From: Porphyromonas canoris
Lineage (GTDB): Bacteria; Bacteroidota; Bacteroidia; Bacteroidales; Porphyromonadaceae
DNA: 64,000 nucleotides
NCBI RefSeq assembly: GCF_000769115.1
Contig: NZ_JQZV01000005.1
Location: 1 to 64,000 of the forward strand
Reading direction: 5' to 3'
Part shown: piece by piece, positions 46,581 through 55,338 of the stretch
Numbering within the stretch: position 1 is the first letter of the stretch
Layout of the letters: each line of letters opens with the position of its first letter
The notes under the pieces: generated by a model
Databases searched by the model: none
What the model saw: the letters and a program-made list of their open reading frames with translations, nothing else
What the model was told of the DNA's origin: nothing
Position numbers and translations under genes: made by a program

Positions 46581-48067
46581 ATAAAAAAGTAACAATTATA
46601 GGCACAGGTCTTGGTGGCTTGGCAAGCGGCCTCCTGCTCTCCAAAAGAGGCTTCCAAGTATCTTTCATCGAAAAAAATAGCGAGCCGGGAGGACGTCTCA
46701 ACCGGATTCGGAAAGATGGTTTTACCTTCGACACCGGTCCCAGCTTCTTTAGTATGTCTTATGTATTCAAGGAGTTTCTGGACAAGTGCGGTGTTGAGAT
46801 GCCTTTTGAATTTGTAGAACTCGATCCGCTCTACTCGGTAAACTTCCGAGGGGATGATAAGACCTATCACCTATACAAGGATATAAAACGACTTGCCGAG
46901 CAGTTCGAGGGAGTGGAGCCGGACTTTGAGAACAAAATGAGGCGGTATCTCAAAAAATCGAGAGCGCTGTTTGAAGACACATTTGACATTGTCATCCGCA
47001 ACAACTTCGACAATATGTTCGACTACATCACCACGTTGATGCAGGTCAATCCACGCCATATACCGGTTCTTCTCAAGACATTCTGGCAACACGTTACGGA
47101 GCATTTCTCTTCAAAAGAGGCACGTCAGATCATCTCGCTGGTAGCATTCTTTCTCGGTCGCACGCCTTTCGACACCATGGCGATATACAGCCTTCTCTCC
47201 CACACAGAGTTTTGCCATGATGGCTATTACAATGTAAAAGGAGGGATGTACAACATCGTGCAGGGGCTGGTATCGGAGCTGGAAAAGTCGGGAGCCACAT
47301 TCCGGTTCGACACAGAGATTAAAGATGTCTCTTTCAGTGGAGACAAACTCACAGCCGTGATAGATAGAGAGGGCAACAGATATGAGTCCGACATTTTTCT
47401 TTGCAACGCAGACGCCGCACTGTTCAGAGGAAGAGTGTTGCACCGAAAAGCGTACAGCGAGCAAAAGTTGGCTCAAAAAGAGTGGACCATGGGCTATCTG
47501 ACGTTCTACATCGGTATTAAAGGAAAGCTGCCCCGGCTCGATCAGCACAACTACTATCTCGGCACAAACTATGAGGAGTATGCACACAATATCCTCAAAG
47601 ATCCCGATACGCTGCAAAAGCCATACTACTACGTCAATGTCATATCCAAGCACAACGACAGCTGTGCCCCTGAAGGATGCGAGAGCCTGTTCTTTGTATG
47701 TCCCGTACCCAACCTGCAATACAAAAAAGATTGGAGCGATAGAGATGAGATCGTGGACAGCATCCTTGAGGACTTCTCCAAGAGAATAGGAGAAGATATA
47801 CCCTCTATGGTGGTGTCGCGTACCATCTATACGCCCAAAGAGTGGGAGGAGAGGTTCAACCTCTATCAGGGTAGCGGTCTCGGACTATCCCACAAGATGA
47901 TGCAGATAGGTGGATTCCGCCCGGCGAATTTTGATGAAAAGTTGTTCAATCTGTTCTACGTAGGAGCTTCCACGATACCGGGTGCCGGACTGCCGATGGC
48001 TGTTATCAGCGCAGATTTGGCTTGCCGGCGGATAGAAGCTTTTGCAAACGAACAAAAGGGCAAGTAG
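46577..48067 (+). CDS. crtI: Phytoene desaturase CrtI
   Basis: 496 residues, the usual size for CrtI. The N-terminal dinucleotide-binding motif is GTGLGGLASGLLLSKRG with EKNSEPGGR following, and the C-terminal family signature GASTIPGAGLPMAV is intact. It introduces double bonds into phytoene, using FAD and no molecular oxygen as a direct substrate, giving neurosporene or lycopene-type carotenes. Only one desaturase gene and no cyclase are present here. Last gene of the seven-gene operon. Confidence 0.93.
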   Translation: MNKKVTIIGTGLGGLASGLLLSKRGFQVSFIEKNSEPGGRLNRIRKDGFTFDTGPSFFSMSYVFKEFLDKCGVEMPFEFVELDPLYSVNFRGDDKTYHLYKDIKRLAEQFEGVEPDFENKMRRYLKKSRALFEDTFDIVIRNNFDNMFDYITTLMQVNPRHIPVLLKTFWQHVTEHFSSKEARQIISLVAFFLGRTPFDTMAIYSLLSHTEFCHDGYYNVKGGMYNIVQGLVSELEKSGATFRFDTEIKDVSFSGDKLTAVIDREGNRYESDIFLCNADAALFRGRVLHRKAYSEQKLAQKEWTMGYLTFYIGIKGKLPRLDQHNYYLGTNYEEYAHNILKDPDTLQKPYYYVNVISKHNDSCAPEGCESLFFVCPVPNLQYKKDWSDRDEIVDSILEDFSKRIGEDIPSMVVSRTIYTPKEWEERFNLYQGSGLGLSHKMMQIGGFRPANFDEKLFNLFYVGASTIPGAGLPMAVISADLACRRIEAFANEQKGK

Positions 48068-48082
48068 TTTGGCTCTGTCTCC

Positions 48083-48300
48083 ATCAAGGCTTTCATAATT
48101 CGTCTATAAGGGAATAAAAAAGCATCTTAACGGCTATAAAACTCTGCTTAAACAGATTCAAAACCAAGCATCAAGACTTGAATGGCAAAAATCAAGCTTT
48201 GAAAAGTACCCATCAAGGCATGATCTCTGCAGATCGTGCCTTGATGCCATAAAAGATACAGGATAAAAGCATCTTTTATACCTGTTCAAAAAATCTTGCG
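48083..48300 (+). repeat. Interspersed element C, divergent copy 3
   Basis: Cores TCAAGACTTGA (48171), TCAAGCTTTGA (48192), TCAAGGCATGA (48213) and TCGTGCCTTGA (48234) are spaced exactly 21 bp. A further TCAAGGCTTTC occurs at 48084. The landmark CCTGTTCAAAA near 48281 matches the left landmark of copies 1 and 2, here on the other side of the array, so parts are rearranged. It fills the convergent gap between crtI and the rclC-like gene, with no gene inside. Confidence 0.7.
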
Positions 48301-48353
48301 AATACGTTTAATCTAAAAAGAGAGTATATCCGGGTATTCCATGATATACAAAG

Positions 48354-48388
48354 CAGGGTGTGCCATACCGGTATGACACACCCTGTTT
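48354..48388. terminator. Bidirectional terminator between crtI and the rclC-like gene
   Basis: CAGGGTGTGCCATACC pairs with the following GGTATGACACACCCTG with one mismatch. T-runs follow on both strands (GTTTC on plus, TTTGTAT on minus), suiting two convergent genes. Confidence 0.7.
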
Positions 48389-48413
48389 CGGTATAGAAAC
48401 CGGAGATCGAAAG

Positions 48414-49040
48414 TTATCGTTTCACGATTCTGCGAGCTGCATCCCAAGCCACGAGCAGTCCGCCGGCACTCATGATAATATCCTTGATAACAAGCCTTCC
48501 TACACCCGACAAGTATGGAAAGCCATAATGGGGCGTCGGTAAGTCTCCACCCAGATTAGGAACCCAAGACTCCGGAGTTGTTATAAGGAAAGAAAGCGTA
48601 ACGATGGACATACCAAAGGTGAGTAATCCTCCTATCAGTCCGACCTTGGGAAACCAAATACCCAAGAGGACAAAAAGCCCTATGAGAACAATCATCGTAC
48701 CAAGACCATAAGAGAAAGGATAGGTACCGTTAACCTTGTGCCAGTCTATATTCTTCTGCACCATCTTTCCTTCCGGATTTTTATGCAGTGTGTATTCCTT
48801 GACCATCTCTCCTTTATCATTCTCTACATAAGTATTGGACTTCGTGTAGAAGAAACTCATGAAAGGGCTGTTGCTTACAAAGTGCACGATACCATCGGCT
48901 TCGTATTGGCAAGCTTTAAGCCCTCCGATCCACGCCATAACCACAAAGATGGATATACGCATGAAGTTAAAGAATGGGCGCTCCAGGTTCAGAATAATTT
49001 TCCCGGATGTCTGAAAGATCTGTTCCATCAACTTTTTCAT
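48414..49040 (-). CDS. RclC/YkgB-like membrane protein (DUF417)
   Basis: 208 residues with four hydrophobic segments. Conserved features of the family are present: WIGGLKACQYEADGIV, SNSPFMSFFY, FSYGLG, TLSFLITTPESWVP and GFPYLSGVGRLVIKD. In Escherichia coli the related RclC belongs to the reactive-chlorine response under an AraC-type regulator. An AraC-family gene lies 138 nt upstream on the same strand, so a stress-response pair is plausible. Transport or redox function is unknown. Confidence 0.85.
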   Translation of the reverse strand: MKKLMEQIFQTSGKIILNLERPFFNFMRISIFVVMAWIGGLKACQYEADGIVHFVSNSPFMSFFYTKSNTYVENDKGEMVKEYTLHKNPEGKMVQKNIDWHKVNGTYPFSYGLGTMIVLIGLFVLLGIWFPKVGLIGGLLTFGMSIVTLSFLITTPESWVPNLGGDLPTPHYGFPYLSGVGRLVIKDIIMSAGGLLVAWDAARRIVKR

Positions 49041-49178
49041 ATCAACTTATTCATTTTACTATTTACACTGCAAAGTTCCGGCTTTTCAACAACGCAGGGA
49101 ATGGATAAACATGATATTAACATGGATAGATTTGACACCCATCCGGTAAAAAGCCATACGAAAAAGATTTTCCGGTAT

Positions 49179-50018
49179 TCAGTGAGGAGGTTGAGGAGGA
49201 GTAATGATGGTGATACCGACTTCATCCCTGAAGTGCTTCGGCGAAAGCCCTGTTGCCTTTTTGAAGTAACGGCTGAAGTAAAACTCGTCTTGGAAGTTCA
49301 GCATCAGTGCAATCTCTTTTATGCTCTTGTCCGTAAGGTGAAGAAGCCTTTTGGCGGCGATGATAACCCGGTCCTGTATCAATTGCGAGGGAGTTTTTCC
49401 AAATGCCTGCTTGCTCTTTCTACTCAATACTTCGGAAGAGATACCCACTTCACGGGCATAAAAAAGCACTCTCCTCTCCTCCAGATGATGCTTCTCCAAG
49501 AGCTGCTCGAACAGGAGTGCCAGTCTGTCCGTAACACTGTTCAGCTGCCCCTCCAAAGCATCTTTCTGTCTGCTGCACAAGGCAAGCAGAAGCTGGAGAT
49601 AGGTTTTGATGATAGAGGAAGTAAAAGGAAGCTCCTCTTTGTCCCGGTGCTGCTCTTCTGCAATCCGGTCTGTCAGCTCGTAAAGATAGTGCAGCAGAGA
49701 GGGCGAGACGCTCACGTAGGGTTTCAGATAGGCGTTGTTGAACAACAATCCATTGCAAGCCACCTCATATTTATGGTACTCGATACAGTAAAAGTCGCTA
49801 TGAAAAGAGAGTTGTCGATAGCTATCAGGGGGCTTTGACCATACCAAACTCTGGTAAGGTGAGAGGAATAACACCGTGTTGGCTTCCGCATCGTAATCCG
49901 TACCATCCACCATGAATGTAGAACCCTGCTCCAGAAAAACAATGGTGTAAAGAGAGGAAGTAAAACTACTTTCCGGGATATTCGGCGGAAAATCTTGTAT
50001 AGAGATTAACTGAGACAT
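49179..50018 (-). CDS. AraC-family transcriptional regulator
   Basis: 279 residues. The N-terminal cupin-like sensing domain (about 1-150) is followed by two helix-turn-helix motifs in the last 100 residues (VGISSEVLSRKSKQAFGKTP, then IALMLNFQDEFYFSRYFKKATG). The N-terminal half has two cysteines close together (FYCIEYHKYEVAC), which could sense oxidants as in RclR; that is speculation. The rclC-like gene downstream is the obvious target. Confidence 0.9.
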   Translation of the reverse strand: MSQLISIQDFPPNIPESSFTSSLYTIVFLEQGSTFMVDGTDYDAEANTVLFLSPYQSLVWSKPPDSYRQLSFHSDFYCIEYHKYEVACNGLLFNNAYLKPYVSVSPSLLHYLYELTDRIAEEQHRDKEELPFTSSIIKTYLQLLLALCSRQKDALEGQLNSVTDRLALLFEQLLEKHHLEERRVLFYAREVGISSEVLSRKSKQAFGKTPSQLIQDRVIIAAKRLLHLTDKSIKEIALMLNFQDEFYFSRYFKKATGLSPKHFRDEVGITIITPPQPPH

Positions 50019-50057
50019 AGATCTGCTTGATATATATTATATTCCAACCTCTGATGG

Positions 50058-50065
50058 CAAAGATA
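50058..50065 (-). promoter_or_regulatory. -7 box of the araC-family gene
   Basis: TATCTTTG on the minus strand, 39 nt before the start. The nearest TTTG is only 11 nt upstream, too close for a standard -33 box. Confidence 0.3.
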
Positions 50066-50278
50066 ACAACTCCCGACAAACTTTTCCCGTAAAGGTTCCG
50101 GATATTACATATTTTGTACGGATAAGCACTCCCCGCTCCCAATCATAGACATCGAATACAACAATTTGAGCATAAAAGTATAATAGAAAGGAATATTAAG
50201 TACCTTAGCAAACCGGATGAAAGGAGTTACTCACCTTTCCTTAATAGTACAAATTATGAAATAACGGATTTGACAGGT

Positions 50279-51370
50279 ATGATGAAATCTTTTTGGATAA
50301 GTGTAATACTACTGGTATTATCGGTTGGTACGATGAAAGCTCAAAATAGCAGATTCAACTCGTTTGCTCATAACGAAAGCATCGCCTACTGCATCACCTC
50401 CAAAGGCACACCTAATAACATTGTCCGCCTCGACAACAATTGGGAAATACTTCTCGCTTTAAGAGAGCCGCACACCATTAAAGCATTGGATTCGCTCAAT
50501 GTTAAGTTCACGTACAGTCAGCTGCAACTGCTTGCAGATTGGAAGTTGATCCGAAACAACAAAAACAAATTCCAAACCAATATAATAATATTGGACAGCC
50601 TGCAAACCCTCAAACTGCGCAACCATTCTAAGGAGCTATCGGAGGCTTTGGCAGGTAAAATCGGGAAAGATGTTGCCGATTTTGTGAAGCTGTTGAAGAG
50701 TGAAGGAAGAGAGCGGAACTCGTACAGCATCCTTTTCTCTTATGTTATTGATGGACTGGTATGGAAGTGTTTGGAGGAGAGAGGAGCTATCAGAAAAAAA
50801 GAACTCTCCATGAAAGAGCCCTTGTGGAGCGGTGAGTTTTGGACACTTTATCCTAAAAGAGATTTTTACTGCGGTACTAATACTCTGTCAAGCAAGGGTT
50901 ACTCGCTCAAAATCAACTGGAGTGAGGGTGCTTTTTCAAGGATAAGACCTTTTATCTCAAATACCCGACAACTGGATCTTCTCTTGAAAGACTTTGAGAA
51001 AAATGGGAAAATCACGGAAGAGAACACCATTGCCGTATTTTCCAAGTTTAATTTATTCAATGAATCCGGGCATATAACCGTACCAATCCTTGAGGAAAAC
51101 GATAAGAACTCACTCTATCTTGAGTCAAAGAAAATAGCCGACAGCATTGCGGATTTTCTGGAGCAATCTTTGGATATAGAGCTGTTGCGGAAAGAGTTTG
51201 GATTCGCAGACAAGTCGCAAGCAATCGTCATCCTGTATCACGAAATACTTTGGGATCTGCTTGCGGAGCTGGAAAACAAAAAGATAATCACGAAACCGAC
51301 TATTTTTATAGCCCCGGATACTGCCAAGGATGAAAATGTTTCGGATCTGATCTTCTTCGTGAAAAGGTAA
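50279..51370 (+). CDS. Secreted protein of unknown function
   Basis: 363 residues from the ATG at 50279, which gives MMKSFWISVILLVLSVGTMKAQ, a signal peptide; an ATG at 50270 is also in frame. The mature part is mixed helical, with several leucine- and lysine-rich segments (LLADWKLIRNNKNKFQ, ELSEALAGKIGKDVADFVKL). The alternation of about 100-residue helical blocks suggests a winged-helix-like or repeat fold, but I recognise no family. It stands alone between the AraC gene and the arginine decarboxylase, with a further promoter following it. Confidence 0.7.
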   Translation: MMKSFWISVILLVLSVGTMKAQNSRFNSFAHNESIAYCITSKGTPNNIVRLDNNWEILLALREPHTIKALDSLNVKFTYSQLQLLADWKLIRNNKNKFQTNIIILDSLQTLKLRNHSKELSEALAGKIGKDVADFVKLLKSEGRERNSYSILFSYVIDGLVWKCLEERGAIRKKELSMKEPLWSGEFWTLYPKRDFYCGTNTLSSKGYSLKINWSEGAFSRIRPFISNTRQLDLLLKDFEKNGKITEENTIAVFSKFNLFNESGHITVPILEENDKNSLYLESKKIADSIADFLEQSLDIELLRKEFGFADKSQAIVILYHEILWDLLAELENKKIITKPTIFIAPDTAKDENVSDLIFFVKR

Positions 51371-51432
51371 GCGGATGAATGATGTTTCCTTTCTTCCCGA
51401 AACCAACTATTCGAGATATAAATATTATTGTG

Positions 51433-51440
51433 TACCTTTG
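51433..51440 (+). promoter_or_regulatory. -7 box of the arginine decarboxylase gene
   Basis: TACCTTTG matches TAnnTTTG exactly, 87 nt before the start codon. No clear -33 TTTG. Confidence 0.45.
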
Positions 51441-51527
51441 CAAGGCGGAGTGAACAGGCGTATGTTCACGAACACAAAGTATTTAGGATAGATAAACAGA
51501 GAAAAGGAAATAACACGATTAGAACAG

Positions 51528-52067
51528 ATGAGTAAGATTGTAGGAAACTTAATCCCCAACACATTCTTCATCACTAAGGGTAGTGGAGAATCGGATCTGG
51601 AACTACACGCAGGGTCATACCATATGGCGCTTTACGATGCAGGTATTTCAGACTTTAACATTATGGTTTACTCTTCCGTGCTTCCTGCTACGGCAAGGTT
51701 GGTAACAATGGATGAGATAGACCTTCCTCCTTTCGGCTCGGAGCTGAAAACCATCATGTCCGTGTCTCACGGTATGCAAGATGAGTTTGTTTCTGCCGGA
51801 GTGGTGTACGCATGGATGTATAAGGATGAAAACTTTGACGAAAAGATCGGCGGTCTTGTGTGCGAAGTGAGCGGAAGGTATCGTATAGAAGAGCTTGAAG
51901 CTCGTCTTATCCGTGTAATAAATGACCTGCACGAAAAGACTTACTCCCAATACTATCTTGGCGAACTAAACTTTATCACAGAAGGTATCACCATAGAAAA
52001 GAGATATGGTACTGCCCTTGCCGGACTTTGCTTTATAGACTTTGTCCAGCCTGAAGTAAAGAAATAA
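51528..52067 (+). CDS. Pyruvoyl-dependent arginine decarboxylase
   Basis: 179 residues, the usual size. The self-cleavage site is in VYSSVLPATA: the Ser49-Ser50 bond matches the site where the chain is cut and serine 50 becomes the pyruvoyl cofactor. Preceding FFITKGSGESD and following GGLVCEVSG fit the family. The enzyme makes agmatine and carbon dioxide from arginine for polyamine synthesis or acid resistance. It has its own promoter and terminator, so it is probably a single-gene unit. Confidence 0.88.
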   Translation: MSKIVGNLIPNTFFITKGSGESDLELHAGSYHMALYDAGISDFNIMVYSSVLPATARLVTMDEIDLPPFGSELKTIMSVSHGMQDEFVSAGVVYAWMYKDENFDEKIGGLVCEVSGRYRIEELEARLIRVINDLHEKTYSQYYLGELNFITEGITIEKRYGTALAGLCFIDFVQPEVKK

Positions 52068-52111
52068 CAGTTTCCCAAATAAGGGAAGAAGATCGACATA
52101 TAAAATTCACA

Positions 52112-52159
52112 AGAAAGGGAGATCGTGCTGTAAAGTATTGTCTCTCTTTTCTGTTTTTT
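52112..52159 (+). terminator. Terminator of the arginine decarboxylase gene
   Basis: AGAAAGGGAGA pairs with TCTCTCTTTTCT (with G-U pairs), followed by GTTTTTT; 44 nt after the stop. Confidence 0.5.
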
Positions 52160-52210
52160 CAAGGGGATCTTGTAACAATCGCACTTATTCTCAAACACAG
52201 ACAATAAACA

Positions 52211-53050
52211 ATGAAATATATAGGAGCACATGTAAGTGCCAGCGGAGGAGTGGAAAATGCTCCGGTGAATGCACATCAGATAGGAGCAAACACTTTTGCC
52301 CTGTTCACCAAAAATCAGAGACAATGGGTGGCAAACCCTCTTACGGATAAAAGCATCCGCCTGTTTAAGGAGAGATGCAGTGAGTATGGCTTTGATCTGA
52401 GTAAGATATTGCCTCACAACAGCTACCTCACCAATATGGGCAGTCCGGAAGAAGATATGCGACTGAAAAGCAAAAATGCGTTTCTGGATGAGATGCAACG
52501 GTGTGAGCAGCTGGGTCTGAACCTGCTTAACTTCCACCCCGGAAGCCATCTGAACAAAATATCAGAAGAGGAATGCCTGCTGAATATTGCTCATAGCATC
52601 AACGATGTTCTGGCTGAGACCTCTTCCTGTATAGCTGTTCTGGAAAATACCGCAGGGCAAGGCTCTAACATGGGATACAGATTTTCTCATCTGGCATACA
52701 TTATAGAACATGTCGAGAATAAAGAGAGGATAGGAGTGTGTCTGGATACAGCTCACCTGTTGGCTTCGGGGTATGAAATCCGGAACAAGGAAGCCTACGA
52801 GGCTATGTGGAAAGAGTTTGAGGAGACTATCGGTTTGCAATATCTTCGAGGCATTCACCTGAATGACTCTATGAAGGATCTCGGCACTCGTGTGGACAGA
52901 CACCACAGCTTGGGCAAAGGAGTAATGGGATTGGATTTATACTCCTATGTAATGAAAGATTCGAGACTGGATAACATCCCTATTATCCTCGAAACACCCG
53001 ATGATACCATCTGGGCAGAAGAGATTGCTTACCTGCGTTCATTAGAATAG
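52211..53050 (+). CDS. nfo: Deoxyribonuclease IV (endonuclease IV)
   Basis: 279 residues, the family length. Starts with [16 protein letters not shown]. Metal ligands of the zinc-dependent AP endonuclease TIM barrel appear in [41 protein letters not shown] and the final ILETP. It nicks DNA at abasic sites in base excision repair. The following GH92 gene starts 14 nt downstream, so the two are probably co-transcribed. Confidence 0.95.
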   Translation: MKYIGAHVSASGGVENAPVNAHQIGANTFALFTKNQRQWVANPLTDKSIRLFKERCSEYGFDLSKILPHNSYLTNMGSPEEDMRLKSKNAFLDEMQRCEQLGLNLLNFHPGSHLNKISEEECLLNIAHSINDVLAETSSCIAVLENTAGQGSNMGYRFSHLAYIIEHVENKERIGVCLDTAHLLASGYEIRNKEAYEAMWKEFEETIGLQYLRGIHLNDSMKDLGTRVDRHHSLGKGVMGLDLYSYVMKDSRLDNIPIILETPDDTIWAEEIAYLRSLE

Positions 53051-53064
53051 AGACACCAAAAGTT

Positions 53065-55335
53065 ATGAAAGAGAGTCGTAGATATTTTGTACAGCTGCTA
53101 CTGTTCTGCTTTTTTGTATCCGGCGTCGTAGCACAAGAACCTATTAAATGGGTTAATACCCTTATAGGAACATCCAACTACGGAACAACCAATCCGGGAG
53201 CACAGCATCCGCACGGGCTTATGAACATCACTCCTTTCAATGTGATGGGCGGAGAGGGAATCAATAAGTTTGAAAAGGATAGTATGTGGTGGAGCACTCC
53301 GTTCAGCTCAAACAATAGTTTTCTTACCGGCTTCGCCCAAGTAAATCTTAGCGGTGTAGGATGCCCGGACTTAGGCTCTCTTCTTTTGATGCCGACAACC
53401 GGTGAACTGGTATTCGATCCCGTAAAGTATGGATCGGTAATGGAAGAGCAGGTGAATCAACCGGGGTATTATGCCGTAACACTTGCCAAATATAGTATCC
53501 GTGCAGAGGTTACAGCGACAGAACGCACCTCTATGGCGCGCTTTCATTTCCCTGTCGGGAAAGCAAATATTTTGCTAAACCTCGGAGAGGGACTAACGAA
53601 TGAGAGTGGAGCCATAGCGAGATTTAAGGATCAACAGACCATAACAGGCAGTAAGCTGGTCGGCTCTTTCTGCTATCACCATGATGCTGTATTCCGTCTC
53701 TATTTTGCGATGAGAATAGAGAGAACTCCTGTAAAACATGGCTTCTGGAAGCTTCAACGCTTCCTGCCGATAGACCTGGCTTGGGATAAATATACAGGGC
53801 AGTACAAACCTTATGAGGGCTTTACCCAAGAAATGTCGGGAGATAATATAGGTGTGTTCTTCTCTTACGATGTAGAAGAGCCTACCACAATCACTGTCCG
53901 AACCGGGGTATCTATGGTAAGCGAAGAGGAAGCAATGAAAAATCTTGAAGCAGAACAACCTGCCGGGCTCTCTTTTGAAACCATCGTGAGCGATGCTCAA
54001 AAGAAATGGAATAAAGAGCTATCGAAGATAAGAGTAAAAGGAGACAGTGAAAAAGACAAGATAGTATTCTACTCCGCTCTTTACCATACGCTAATCCATC
54101 CTAATATTGCGCAGGATGTTTCCGGGTCTTACAACAAGATGGAAACTCTTGAAAAGATTACACTACCACAAGGAAAGAAGAGATATACGGTATTCTCCCT
54201 ATGGGATACTTTCCGAACAGTGCATCCTCTCTACTGTATTTTGGATCCTAAGAAGCAGTTGGAGATGATTGATGTGATGCTGGATATGTACAAAGAGAAT
54301 GGTTATCTTCCGAAATGGGAGCTATACAGCCGTGAGACTTTCACAATGGATGGGGACCCTGCAGCCATTGTAATCAACGACACATGGCAACGCGGACTGA
54401 GAAACTTTGATACAAATCTGGCATTGGAGGCGATAAAACGCTCCGCCTTGGATGTTTCTAAAGAGAACAAAGTGCGTCCGAATATAGAGCTGTATGTCAA
54501 ACATGGATATGTTCCGAACCAAAAGAAGCACGACAACTGTGTCTCACAGTCTTTGGAGTATTATCTCTCAGACTTTAATGCCGCTCAGTTTGCTCTTTCC
54601 ATGGGAGATAAAGAGACTTACAAAACCCTTATCGCAAGAGCAAAAAGCTATACCAAGCTCTTCTCCAAAGAGTACAACTGCTTCAGACCAAGAATGCAAG
54701 ATGGCTCTTTCATGACACCTTTCGATCCAAGAATCGGCAAGGACTTTCAAGAAAATACCGGCTACCACGAAGGGTCGGCATGGAACTATAACTTCTACGT
54801 TCCATTTGACATCAAAAATCTGGCAAAGATGATGGGTGGAGAAAGGGTGTTTACCCAAAAACTGGATGAGACCTTCGCAAAAGGATACTATGACATGGCT
54901 AACGAGCCGGATATTGATAATGCTTATCTCTACTGCTATTTCCCTAAGTATGCTTATAGGACACAGGAGATGATTCCCGCTCTGCTGGATAAGTATTTTA
55001 CGACAGCACCGGGCGGTCTTCCCGGCAATGATGATACGGGAACAATGTCCGCTTGGGCTATTTTCTCAATGCTCGGATTCTATCCTGTTTCTGCAGGAAC
55101 ACCTATATATGCCCTTACTGCTCCGAGATTCGATGAGGTGGTTATAGAGCTGGATCAAGAGTACTATCCTCATGCTTCACTTACGATAGAAGCAAAAAAA
55201 GAATCGCCTCAATCCAAATACATTGAAGCAATTCTATTAGATGGAAAACCTTATAGGAAAGGGTATATCATCTCACATAAAGAGCTGTTTAGTGCTGAAA
55301 AATTGACATTTGTGCTGAGAGATAGAAGGCAATAA
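53065..55335 (+). CDS. GH92 alpha-mannosidase (signal peptidase I type)
   Basis: 756 residues; the signal peptide ends at GVVAQ, so it is secreted without lipidation, unlike the other GH92 of the window. Family motifs: WVNTLIGTSNYGTTNPGAQH, the central SLWDTFRTVHPLY, ENTGYHEGSAWNYNFYVP, and GLPGNDDTGTMSAW with SMLGFYP near the end. It should remove terminal alpha-mannose from host glycans using calcium. It converges on ftsQ with a gap of only 3 nt and no recognisable terminator. Confidence 0.92.
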   Translation: MKESRRYFVQLLLFCFFVSGVVAQEPIKWVNTLIGTSNYGTTNPGAQHPHGLMNITPFNVMGGEGINKFEKDSMWWSTPFSSNNSFLTGFAQVNLSGVGCPDLGSLLLMPTTGELVFDPVKYGSVMEEQVNQPGYYAVTLAKYSIRAEVTATERTSMARFHFPVGKANILLNLGEGLTNESGAIARFKDQQTITGSKLVGSFCYHHDAVFRLYFAMRIERTPVKHGFWKLQRFLPIDLAWDKYTGQYKPYEGFTQEMSGDNIGVFFSYDVEEPTTITVRTGVSMVSEEEAMKNLEAEQPAGLSFETIVSDAQKKWNKELSKIRVKGDSEKDKIVFYSALYHTLIHPNIAQDVSGSYNKMETLEKITLPQGKKRYTVFSLWDTFRTVHPLYCILDPKKQLEMIDVMLDMYKENGYLPKWELYSRETFTMDGDPAAIVINDTWQRGLRNFDTNLALEAIKRSALDVSKENKVRPNIELYVKHGYVPNQKKHDNCVSQSLEYYLSDFNAAQFALSMGDKETYKTLIARAKSYTKLFSKEYNCFRPRMQDGSFMTPFDPRIGKDFQENTGYHEGSAWNYNFYVPFDIKNLAKMMGGERVFTQKLDETFAKGYYDMANEPDIDNAYLYCYFPKYAYRTQEMIPALLDKYFTTAPGGLPGNDDTGTMSAWAIFSMLGFYPVSAGTPIYALTAPRFDEVVIELDQEYYPHASLTIEAKKESPQSKYIEAILLDGKPYRKGYIISHKELFSAEKLTFVLRDRRQ

Positions 55336-55338
55336 AAC

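Noticed and set aside
48360-48542. 60-codon plus-strand frame after crtI
   Set aside because: It starts in the terminator hairpin and runs antisense to the rclC-like gene.
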